This document shows positions 42,756 to 50,064 of a stretch of DNA of 64,000 nt, piece by piece. The position numbers and the translations under genes are program-made. Source of the stretch: UBA1672 sp964587815 (GTDB lineage Bacteria > Pseudomonadota > Alphaproteobacteria > Micavibrionales > Micavibrionaceae); the NCBI GenBank assembly GCA_964587815.1, contig CAZPMH010000007.1, positions 38,113 to 102,112 of the forward strand, read 5' to 3'. Position 1 is the first letter of the stretch, and each line of letters opens with the position of its first letter. The notes below the pieces were generated by a model. That model searched no databases and had not been told where the DNA came from. It saw only the letters and a list, made by a program, of their open reading frames with translations.

Positions 42756-43879
42756 GCTGTTGCCCCCACTTGTTCCACTTTTCTGCCTTTGCGTTTTTCG
42801 CCAAAGCCGCTGAGGGTGAAGAGCGCGCCGCATAGGGGTGCAATCGTCAAAACATACATCAGCATTATTCCGAGATCGCTGTTTCGAGCGATGTTATATG
42901 AGGCGAGAAAGAGGCCCTGAATTAAGATGACGACGAGGATAGCGGCGGCGATTTTTTTGCTTTGGCCGCGCCTGTCTATCGGGCCGACCAGTAATGCGAG
43001 CAGGCCGATCAGCGGGAAGGACAGTGCGAGCAAGGGGCTGGTAAAGCGGCGGTGAATTTCGACGTTGAATTCGCGTAAAGCCTCAACATCCCGTGGGTTT
43101 TGCATGTCGGGGTTCAGCAATTCCGGCAGGGTGCGTTCATCGGGTTCGGCCCATCTGGCAGTTGTTCGCGTGCTTTCGGGCAGTTCGACGGTGTAGCGGT
43201 CAAAGGCGAGGCGTTGCAGGACACGGGTTTGCGGGTTGTAATCCTGCCTTGAACCGTCGAAGACGACTACTTGGCTTTGATTTTCGTTGGCGATTAATAC
43301 GCCGCGCCGCGCAAGGATGGTTGATGGCGGTGCGGTTTTGTCGCGGCTGTCATGGATCATCAGCCCCGCCATTTCGCCGCGGGCATTTTTTTCGCGGACA
43401 TAAACGGTAAGGCCTGAGCCGACTTCGTTGAAAATCCCCTCACGGAAGAGGATGTTTGAAAATTCCGCCTTGAGCGAATCCCGAATGGTTTGCATTTTGG
43501 CCAGTGACATTGGCGTAATCCAAAGGGTGAGTGACCAGAGTATCATCGCAACCAAAATACTGAGCATGATGGCGGGGCGTGCGAGTGCGATAGATGAATG
43601 ACCCATGCCGCGCATGGCGGTCAGTTCGGAGTCTAACGTCATTTTATTATACAAAAAGATAGTGGCTGACATTAGTGAAAGCGGCAAGATTACTTCGAAG
43701 AAGCGCGGCAGGACAAGGGCGGTTAAAAGCCAGAAGGTTTCACCCGAAGATCCTGATTCCATTATGATTTCCAGAAACTTCAGCGATTGCGTCAAAAATA
43801 TAATGAACGTCAAAACGGTTGCGACGAAGGCGGTCGCAAGGATTAGGTTTTTAAACAAATAACGATCAAAGATTTTCAT
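42752..43879 (-). CDS. lptF: LPS export ABC transporter permease LptF
   Basis: Partner permease of LptG. The 375 residues start MKIFDRYLFKNLILATAFVA, the usual LptF N-terminus, with helices near 10-35, 60-80 and 100-120, a periplasmic domain to about residue 280 and three C-terminal helices (LLALSFPLIGLLALLVGP onward). The cytoplasmic loop after helix 2 has DSELTAMRGMGHS, which corresponds to the coupling region that contacts LptB. It is the first gene of the lptF-lptG pair and is divergent from pepA, with 146 bases between them to hold both promoters. Confidence 0.93.
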   Translation of the reverse strand: MKIFDRYLFKNLILATAFVATVLTFIIFLTQSLKFLEIIMESGSSGETFWLLTALVLPRFFEVILPLSLMSATIFLYNKMTLDSELTAMRGMGHSSIALARPAIMLSILVAMILWSLTLWITPMSLAKMQTIRDSLKAEFSNILFREGIFNEVGSGLTVYVREKNARGEMAGLMIHDSRDKTAPPSTILARRGVLIANENQSQVVVFDGSRQDYNPQTRVLQRLAFDRYTVELPESTRTTARWAEPDERTLPELLNPDMQNPRDVEALREFNVEIHRRFTSPLLALSFPLIGLLALLVGPIDRRGQSKKIAAAILVVILIQGLFLASYNIARNSDLGIMLMYVLTIAPLCGALFTLSGFGEKRKGRKVEQVGATA

Positions 43880-44025
43880 GCAAAATTTATATTTTTTGTT
43901 CGTATGGCTTGTTGGCTCTGGCTTTTTGTATGTGCAGATTATACTATTGTTTTTTTAATTACGATCAGAATCTGCGGATTTGTTTCAATGTCCGATACAT
44001 GGTCGCTTTACTTTAGGATTTTATT

Positions 44026-45537
44026 ATGACTGTTTCCATTGCCTTTTCCAAAGCGCCACAAAAAAATTGCGAGGCGGCGGTTTTGTGCTTTTACAGCGAT
44101 AAGGCACCGAGCGCACCCGTTAATTCATTAAATTATGAGTGTAACGGTTTCGTCGATCATGCGCTGGAAAAAGCAAAACGCTTTAAAGGTAAGTCGGGCC
44201 AAGTTGAGGTTATGATGTTGCCTGAAGATGCCCCTTATCCTTACGTGGTTTTGCTTGGCTGTGGTGAGAAAGATGATTTTAATGCTGTTGCTGCAGAAAA
44301 AGCAGGCGGTCAATTATTTGCGGCGCTTGATGGTAAAGGCATTGCGGGGGTTGAAGTCTATGCGGATAACGAGCTGGAGCAGAGCGCCGTTATCGCCGCG
44401 CATATTGCGACGGGTTTTAAAATGCGCAGCTATAAATTCGATCGATACCAAAGCAAGAAAGATGATGATGACTCTTCGGCTGAGATTGATAGCCTTCACG
44501 TGGTCGTTTTTGACGAGGATCATGCGCGTGATGCTTTCAGTGCACAGGACGCGGCCTTAGATGGCGTGTTTTTCGCGCGCGACCTTGTGAATGAGCCACC
44601 GAATGTTCTTCACCCTGAAAGTTATGCTCAGCGGATTAAAAAGGTGATGCGCCCCTTAGGCGTTGAGGTTGAAATTCTGGATGAGAAGAAGATGGAAAAG
44701 CTGGGCATGAATGCTTTGCTGGCGGTGGGGCAGGGGTCTGATCGCGCGTCTCAGCTTGTGATTATGCGTTGGCACGGGGATAAGGATGACACGGATGCGC
44801 CGCTTGCGTTTGTTGGTAAGGGCGTGACGTTTGATACGGGCGGTATCTCGCTAAAGCCCGGGGCGGGCATGGAAGAGATGAAGATGGATATGGGCGGATC
44901 GGCGGCCGTGGTCGGCTTGATGATCGCGCTGGCGACGCGCAAGTCCAAATCTAACGTGATTGGCGTTGTCGGTTTGGTTGAGAATATGCCGTCGGCGCGT
45001 GCCTATCGCCCCGCTGATATTATTACATCGCATTCGGGCAAAACGATTGAGGTTTTGAACACAGATGCGGAAGGGCGTTTGGTTCTGGTTGATGCGCTGT
45101 CTTATGTGCAGCAGCGGTTTAAGCCGAGCCTGATTGTTGATTTGGCAACGTTGACGGGCGCGATGCTGGTGTCTTTGGGGCATGAGTATTGCGGTACATT
45201 CGTGACCGATGATGCGTTGTGGGAGCAGATGGATCAGGCGGGCGCGGAAACCTATGAGCGATTATGGCGTATGCCGTTGGATGAGGCGTGGAAGAAGGAT
45301 ATGGAGGGCACAATTACAGACGTGCAGAACATGTCAAAGGCCGGTCGTTGGGCGGGGTCTTGCACAGCGGCGGCGTTTTTGTGGCATTTCATTGAGGACG
45401 GCACGCCGTGGGCGCATATGGATATTGCGGGCATGGCGTGGGTCAAGAACGATAAAGATACGGTTCCGAAATACGGAACGGGCTTTGGTGTACGCGTGCT
45501 TGATCGTTTTGTTGCCAATAATTACGAGCGGCGATAG
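44026..45537 (+). CDS. pepA: Leucyl aminopeptidase (M17)
   Basis: Cytosolic two-metal aminopeptidase that removes N-terminal residues from peptides. The 503-residue length is typical. The C-terminal catalytic domain has GKGVTFDTGGISLKP (metal-binding Lys/Asp, near 262-275), MKMDMGGSAAVVG, the M17 signature NTDAEGRLVL at 345-354, and the TLTGAM segment. The N-terminal domain is variable, as usual. The family also includes DNA-binding XerAB-type members, which cannot be judged here. It is followed by a KamA-like gene after 19 bases and then holC, so it may head a three-gene operon. Confidence 0.95.
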   Translation: MTVSIAFSKAPQKNCEAAVLCFYSDKAPSAPVNSLNYECNGFVDHALEKAKRFKGKSGQVEVMMLPEDAPYPYVVLLGCGEKDDFNAVAAEKAGGQLFAALDGKGIAGVEVYADNELEQSAVIAAHIATGFKMRSYKFDRYQSKKDDDDSSAEIDSLHVVVFDEDHARDAFSAQDAALDGVFFARDLVNEPPNVLHPESYAQRIKKVMRPLGVEVEILDEKKMEKLGMNALLAVGQGSDRASQLVIMRWHGDKDDTDAPLAFVGKGVTFDTGGISLKPGAGMEEMKMDMGGSAAVVGLMIALATRKSKSNVIGVVGLVENMPSARAYRPADIITSHSGKTIEVLNTDAEGRLVLVDALSYVQQRFKPSLIVDLATLTGAMLVSLGHEYCGTFVTDDALWEQMDQAGAETYERLWRMPLDEAWKKDMEGTITDVQNMSKAGRWAGSCTAAAFLWHFIEDGTPWAHMDIAGMAWVKNDKDTVPKYGTGFGVRVLDRFVANNYERR

Positions 45538-45556
45538 AGGGTGGGGCTAAGTTAAT

Positions 45557-46702
45557 ATGTCCCGTTCTTCTTCGCGTGTTGCTGATTACTCGCAGGCCGT
45601 TGCTGATGGTGACGGGGGTTGTTCTTCCAAACGTGTTAAAAGTGCATCTGAATTGCTGGCGCGTGGTTTTATAACCGCGGATCAGGTGCGCGGCGTGCAA
45701 ATGGTTTCCAAAAATTATGATATCGGGCTGAGTGCGGACGTGTGTGCGCTGATTTCGAAGAGTGCGGCGGCGATGGGCGTTGCGGCGTCTGATACGCCGA
45801 TCGGGCGGCAGTATATTCCGCGGCAGGAAGAATTGATCGTTGCGCCCGATGAAGAAAATGACCCGATTGGTGATGATATTTACAGCCCCGTTCGTGGGAT
45901 TGTTCACAGATATCTTGACCGTGTTTTGCTTAAGGCAACGCCTGTTTGTGCGGTTTATTGTCGCTATTGTTTTCGGCGTGACATGGTTGGGGCGGCGGCC
46001 GAGCATTTGAGTGATGAAGATTTGGATCGTGCTCTATCATATATTGAAAACCACCCTGAAATTTGGGAAGTGATTTTAACAGGGGGTGATCCGCTGGTGT
46101 TATCGGCGCGTCGTTTGGAACGCATTTTTGAGGCGTTGAATCGGATCAAGCATGTGGATATTATTCGTCTGCATACACGGATTCCCTTGGTTCAGCCCGC
46201 CAAAATTGACGATACGATTTTGAGCGTTTTGAAATTATCAGAGACTCCTGTTCATTTGGTTGTGCATGTTAACCACGTATCGGAAATAACCGAAGAGGTA
46301 GCAGCGGCTTTCGGGCGTTTGCGGGCGGCAGGATGTTCACTTTATTCACAATCTGTCTTGTTATGCGGGGTCAATGACTCGGTTCAGGATTTGGAGGCGC
46401 TGTTTCGAAAATTGGTCACTGTTCATGTTGCGCCGTATTATCTTCATCATCTTGATAAGGCGAAAGGCACGTCACATTTTCGTGTGCCGATTGAAAAAGG
46501 TCGTGCGATTATGCGTGATTTGCAGGGGCGCGTTTCGGGATTATGCTTGCCGAAATATATGTTGGATATCCCCGGGGGTCATGGGAAAATTCCTGTTCAT
46601 GAGGAGTATTTTTCTGACATCGGTGCAGGCCTGTATCGCGTTGAGGATTATCAGGGATGCACGCATTTGTATCAGGATGGCATAGAAAGCGAGGCAGAGT
46701 GA
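45557..46702 (+). CDS. KamA/EpmB-family radical SAM protein (lysine 2,3-aminomutase-like)
   Basis: A 381-residue radical SAM protein. The 4Fe-4S motif is at Cys131, Cys135 and Cys138 (CAVYCRYCFRR), followed by the SAM-binding ILTGGDPLVLSARRL and the substrate-side LHTRIPLVQPAKID. The PLP-lysine region is in the C-terminal part (LPKYMLDIPGGHGKIP), as in KamA and EpmB. Free lysine aminomutases are usually longer because of a C-terminal dimer part; this length and the chromosomal context suggest an EpmB-like role in modifying a lysine, such as on elongation factor P, but the ligase EpmA is not in the window. Its TGA stop overlaps the GTG start of holC. Confidence 0.85.
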   Translation: MSRSSSRVADYSQAVADGDGGCSSKRVKSASELLARGFITADQVRGVQMVSKNYDIGLSADVCALISKSAAAMGVAASDTPIGRQYIPRQEELIVAPDEENDPIGDDIYSPVRGIVHRYLDRVLLKATPVCAVYCRYCFRRDMVGAAAEHLSDEDLDRALSYIENHPEIWEVILTGGDPLVLSARRLERIFEALNRIKHVDIIRLHTRIPLVQPAKIDDTILSVLKLSETPVHLVVHVNHVSEITEEVAAAFGRLRAAGCSLYSQSVLLCGVNDSVQDLEALFRKLVTVHVAPYYLHHLDKAKGTSHFRVPIEKGRAIMRDLQGRVSGLCLPKYMLDIPGGHGKIPVHEEYFSDIGAGLYRVEDYQGCTHLYQDGIESEAE

Positions 46703-47151
46703 GTACAGCGGTTCGGTTTTATCATCTTCAGCGTCAGAGTGAGCAGCAGGTTCTGCCTATGCTGCTCCGTAAGGCGTATGAGCAGGGACATCACATTGTT
46801 GTGAAATGCACAAGCGCGGCGCAGGTGGAAGCGGTGAACGAGCATTTATGGACGTTTGATGCCAATAGTTTTCTGCCGCACGGATGTGAGAAGGACGGGC
46901 ATGCCGAGATGCAGCCGATTTGGATTACGGATGGTGATGAGCGCCCCAATGATGCGGATGTGTTGATTTTAATGCATGGGGCGACGTCAGCGCAGATCGG
47001 TGATTATACGCTATGCTGTGAAATGCTGAACGGGCATGATGACCAAGGTGTTCAGCATGCGCGTGCACGTTGGAAAGCCTATAAAGAGCAGGATTTTGAG
47101 GTCACGTATTGGCAGCAAAGTGAGCGCGGGGCGTGGGAAAAAAAGGCGTAA
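46699..47151 (+). CDS. holC: DNA polymerase III chi subunit
   Basis: Chi connects the clamp loader to single-strand binding protein at the replication fork. The 150-residue protein begins at GTG 46699 (V read as M, then STAVRFYHLQRQ), overlapping the upstream stop by a GTGA. A longer frame from 46657 lies inside the KamA-like gene. The HolC pattern is clear: FYHLQRQSEQQVLPMLLRKA, NEHLWTFDANSFLPHG, and PIWITDGDERPNDADVLILM. In alphaproteobacteria holC commonly follows pepA; here the radical SAM gene lies between them. A terminator overlaps its end. Confidence 0.92.
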   Translation: MSTAVRFYHLQRQSEQQVLPMLLRKAYEQGHHIVVKCTSAAQVEAVNEHLWTFDANSFLPHGCEKDGHAEMQPIWITDGDERPNDADVLILMHGATSAQIGDYTLCCEMLNGHDDQGVQHARARWKAYKEQDFEVTYWQQSERGAWEKKA

Positions 47152-47176
47152 GCACTTTCATGCTCCGCCTTTTTTT
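47138..47176. terminator. Bidirectional terminator at the end of holC
   Basis: AAAAAAAGGCG (47138-47148) pairs with CGCCTTTTTTT (47166-47176) over 11 bp around a 17-base loop. It contains the last codons and stop of holC and can serve the convergent cytochrome c gene as well. Confidence 0.75.
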
Positions 47177-47196
47177 AAATTCTTTATTTGCAGATA

Positions 47197-47913
47197 CTAT
47201 TCTTTTTCAGCGTCTTCTTCAGCATCGTTTTCTGCAGGTTCTTCACCGTTTTCGGCTTCGGCTTCGCTATTCTCGCCTTCCGCTGATTTTTCGCCCTCGG
47301 CGTTTTCTTCTTCGCTGGCTTCCTCTTCTTCAGGTTCGGGGTTGAAGCGTGCTTCTTCGGCCTGAATGTCCGCTTCGGTTGGCAGGGCGTAGGATTGGCT
47401 GCCTTGTTCGCGAAGCCACATGATGAGGGCGGCGCGATCTTTTGGTTTTTTCAAGCCCGCAAAATTCATTTTTGTGCCGGGGATGTATTTTTTCGGCTTC
47501 CAGAAGAAGAAGTTGAGCGCGTCATAGTCCCACTTGCCGCCGAATGATGCCAATGCGTCAGAATATTTAAAGCCGCCTTGTATACCTTTATCCGATCCCA
47601 CAATATTGTGCAGGTTCGGGCCTTGCTTCACCGGGCCGCCTTGGTTGAAAGAGTGGCAGGCCGCGCAGGCTTTTGAAATTTTTGCGCCGCGTTCAATGTC
47701 AGCCTCTGCCAGCATGGCCATGACAGGTTCAGGCAGTTCGGGTTTTGCCGGGCCTGCATCGCCAACCGCGACGGGTGCACCGTCAATGGCGACAGCGTCT
47801 TTTTTGAGTGGCTTATCATAAAACACCTTATTCGCGATAAAGCTAGTGAGCCAGACCATGATGAGGGCACATAAAAGAGCGGCGAATATTTTGTTATTTT
47901 CAAAATCGGACAT
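47197..47913 (-). CDS. Membrane-anchored class I cytochrome c (CycM-like)
   Basis: A 238-residue protein with one N-terminal helix (about residues 8-27, IFAALLCALIMVWLTSFIAN) that acts as membrane anchor, a short linker, and a mitochondrial-type cytochrome c domain. The heme site is Cys83, Cys86 and His87 (CAACH); the axial Met is in GTKMNFAGL. In rhizobia CycM carries electrons from the bc1 complex to aa3 oxidase, which would fit the cox genes here. An unusual tail of about 45 residues made almost only of Glu, Ala, Asn and Gly follows the heme domain. It is divergent from pheA, an arrangement known in alphaproteobacteria. Confidence 0.9.
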   Translation of the reverse strand: MSDFENNKIFAALLCALIMVWLTSFIANKVFYDKPLKKDAVAIDGAPVAVGDAGPAKPELPEPVMAMLAEADIERGAKISKACAACHSFNQGGPVKQGPNLHNIVGSDKGIQGGFKYSDALASFGGKWDYDALNFFFWKPKKYIPGTKMNFAGLKKPKDRAALIMWLREQGSQSYALPTEADIQAEEARFNPEPEEEEASEEENAEGEKSAEGENSEAEAENGEEPAENDAEEDAEKE

Positions 47914-48070
47914 AAGTTCTTCAAAACCGTATTTTTTTTGTAAATTTTTTCGAGAAACTATAACAGTTTCATGTTGTTTGTCGACAGTGATATACGGAAT
48001 GCGTATAGTCGATCAACCAAAAAACGAATAGATATTTAAAAATAGTTGCGAAATTGAGGCATTTTTACAG

Positions 48071-48946
48071 ATGATTGATAAAAAATTTATTGAAGGTTAC
48101 AAAACAATCGCTTTTCAGGGGGCGTTAGGGGCGTATTCCGACATGTCTTGCCGTGAGATGTTCCCAACCCTTGAGACCATTCCGTGTCAGTCATTTGATG
48201 AAGCGTTTCAATGTGTGGTCGACGGGCGCGCTGATTTGGCGATGATTCCGGTTGATAATACGATTGCGGGGCGTGTTGCGGATGTGCATACGTTGATGCC
48301 GAAGGCTGATCTTTTTATTATTGCCGAGCATTTTCAGCCGATCAATCATATGCTTATGGGCGTTAAGGGCACGAAAATTGAAGATATTAAGCACGTTCAC
48401 AGCCATGTTCACGCTTTGCCGCAATGTCGGAATTTTTTAAAGACGCTGGATATCAAGAGCCACGTTCATGCCGATACGGCAGGGGCGGCGAAAGAAATTG
48501 CGGAGCGCGGCGATAAAGCGCATGCCGCGATTGCTTCGGCCTTGGCGGCGGCGATTTATGATTTGGATATTTTAGCGCGCGATATTGAAGATGACAGCCA
48601 GAATGTCACCCGCTTTATCGTGTTATCGCAGGATCCGCATTTCCCTGAGATGGATGCGCCTGACGTTTTGACCAGCCTGTTGTTTGAAATTCGTAACATT
48701 CCTGCTTCGCTTTATAAGGCGCTGGGTGGTTTTGCGACAAACGGTTTGAGCATGACGAAGCTGGAATCTTATGTGGATGCAAATTTTCAGGCGGCGCGCT
48801 TTTATTGTGATATTGAAGGCCACCCTGAGAGCGATGAATTTAATCGCGCGCTGGAAGAGCTTGGCTTTTTTGCCAAGGATGTGAAATTGCTGGGCGCGTA
48901 TCATGCCCACCCGTTTCGTGTGGCGCGGCGGGCCGAACCTGAATGA
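48071..48946 (+). CDS. pheA: Prephenate dehydratase
   Basis: Converts prephenate to phenylpyruvate in phenylalanine synthesis. Monofunctional, 291 residues: catalytic PDT domain (about 10-190) with FQGALGAYSDMSCREMFP, the IPVDNTIAGRV segment, and the catalytic NVTRF at about 178-182; then an ACT domain (about 205-285) with IPASLYKALGGFATNGLSMT and LESY, which senses phenylalanine. No chorismate mutase domain is fused. The ATG is 157 bases from the divergent cytochrome c gene. Nothing unusual for an alphaproteobacterium. Confidence 0.94.
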   Translation: MIDKKFIEGYKTIAFQGALGAYSDMSCREMFPTLETIPCQSFDEAFQCVVDGRADLAMIPVDNTIAGRVADVHTLMPKADLFIIAEHFQPINHMLMGVKGTKIEDIKHVHSHVHALPQCRNFLKTLDIKSHVHADTAGAAKEIAERGDKAHAAIASALAAAIYDLDILARDIEDDSQNVTRFIVLSQDPHFPEMDAPDVLTSLLFEIRNIPASLYKALGGFATNGLSMTKLESYVDANFQAARFYCDIEGHPESDEFNRALEELGFFAKDVKLLGAYHAHPFRVARRAEPE

Positions 48947-49087
48947 TTTGAATTTATTATTGTTTGTTTAACACTTTGTATTTATGGTGTTTTTGGTGAC
49001 GTATGATTCATACTATACATCTTGTATCAGTATGTTAGTGTATGAAACTTAGAGATTTAAGACAGTTGAAATTTTAAGGAGTATCCC

Positions 49088-49426
49088 ATGCCAACCCACG
49101 CAGAGCTTGCTGGAAAGTTATTGAATGATGCGGCGACGTTTTTCCGCACATTGGCAGAGCAAAATGAGTCACTTGAAGAGCAGATGACCGAAAATTCCAC
49201 GGTGTTTGACCAGATGGCAACCTTGGTGATGGATGATCCCTTTGGTGAGTTGGAGGGAACAGAACATGCGGAATTAGCAGGACGTCTTTTGAAAGATGCT
49301 GCAGGATTTTTCCGTACGCTCGCTGAACAAAACGAGCCTATTCGTGACCAGATGTATGAAAATGCCGATGTGTATGAACAAATCGGTGAAATGGTTATTG
49401 AAGATCCTGATGGGATTCTCGACTAG
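49088..49426 (+). CDS. Small protein made of two tandem 56-residue repeats, unknown function
   Basis: A 112-residue acidic protein with an excellent AAGGAG ribosome site 7 bases before ATG 49088. It consists almost entirely of two copies of one unit with a period of 56 residues: HAELAGKLLNDAATFFRTLA near residue 4 and HAELAGRLLKDAAGFFRTLA near residue 60, each followed by EQNE, QM, EN and a D-P-x-G end. No signal peptide or membrane segment. The units look like two-helix bundles. I recognise no family. It stands alone between pheA and a convergent unknown. Confidence 0.7.
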   Translation: MPTHAELAGKLLNDAATFFRTLAEQNESLEEQMTENSTVFDQMATLVMDDPFGELEGTEHAELAGRLLKDAAGFFRTLAEQNEPIRDQMYENADVYEQIGEMVIEDPDGILD

Positions 49427-49470
49427 TCATTTCTGCTTCATTATTTCGGCTTAATTATTTTAGGGCGCGT

Positions 49471-49806
49471 TCATGTTTCGCCGAGCGCGCATTTTGTTTC
49501 AAGAACAAATAAGGTCAGGGTGTTTTTGGCGTTTTGCCAAAAAGTCTGGCCTTTTTCAATGGCGCCAATGGTCGCGCCGACATAGCGGTTTTCGCTTTTC
49601 AAAAAATATCTTTTCTTAATCTCGATTTTTTCGAATGCCGCGTTACGGCTTAGCAGTCTGACGTACAGCATGGCACGTTTCAGGCTTTTTGTGGCCTTGA
49701 TTCTTTTCCATTGCGGCATACGTCCCGCCTGTTTTGATGTTTGAAAAATATAAATCGCATAGGTGCTCTGCCCGATATGCGTCATTTTTGTATGCGTACT
49801 TCCCAT
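49471..49806 (-). CDS. Hypothetical basic protein
   Basis: A 111-residue protein rich in Lys and Arg with no signal peptide or membrane helix and with patterns of alternating hydrophobic residues. A GAGGGGG-like ribosome site precedes its ATG at 49806 on the minus strand. No family recognised. The reading frame is convergent with the repeat protein gene and divergent from ftsK. It could be a small nucleic-acid-binding protein because of its charge, but this is a guess. Confidence 0.5.
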   Translation of the reverse strand: MGSTHTKMTHIGQSTYAIYIFQTSKQAGRMPQWKRIKATKSLKRAMLYVRLLSRNAAFEKIEIKKRYFLKSENRYVGATIGAIEKGQTFWQNAKNTLTLFVLETKCALGET

Positions 49807-49942
49807 TGCGGCCCCCTCGCGTTAAGGAAATTTTAAAATCGTGGCGATAGAATAGCGCGTAAAATGTTAAGAGAGTGTTAAGATTGTCTGTTTTTTCCCT
49901 GAATTTCTTATGTTGCGGTGTATATATTTTAACAAAATTCCA

Positions 49943-49981
49943 AGGGGTTTATTGAGTTTACCCCTATAAAAGGGCTATACT
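49943..49981 (+). promoter_or_regulatory. Candidate ftsK promoter with operator-like inverted repeat
   Basis: TTGAGT at 49952-49957 and TATACT at 49976-49981 are 18 bases apart. The -35 box lies inside an inverted repeat, AGGGGT 49943-49948 with ACCCCT 49960-49965, which could bind a regulator. The first ftsK codon is 84 bases downstream of the -10 box. Found by eye. Confidence 0.4.
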
Positions 49982-50064
49982 ATGGTTTGCGGAGCACCTG
50001 TCTTGCGTTCTTACCGCGGTTTCAAAATTTTATATTTATCTGATTTTTAAGAAGAGTATCTGTC

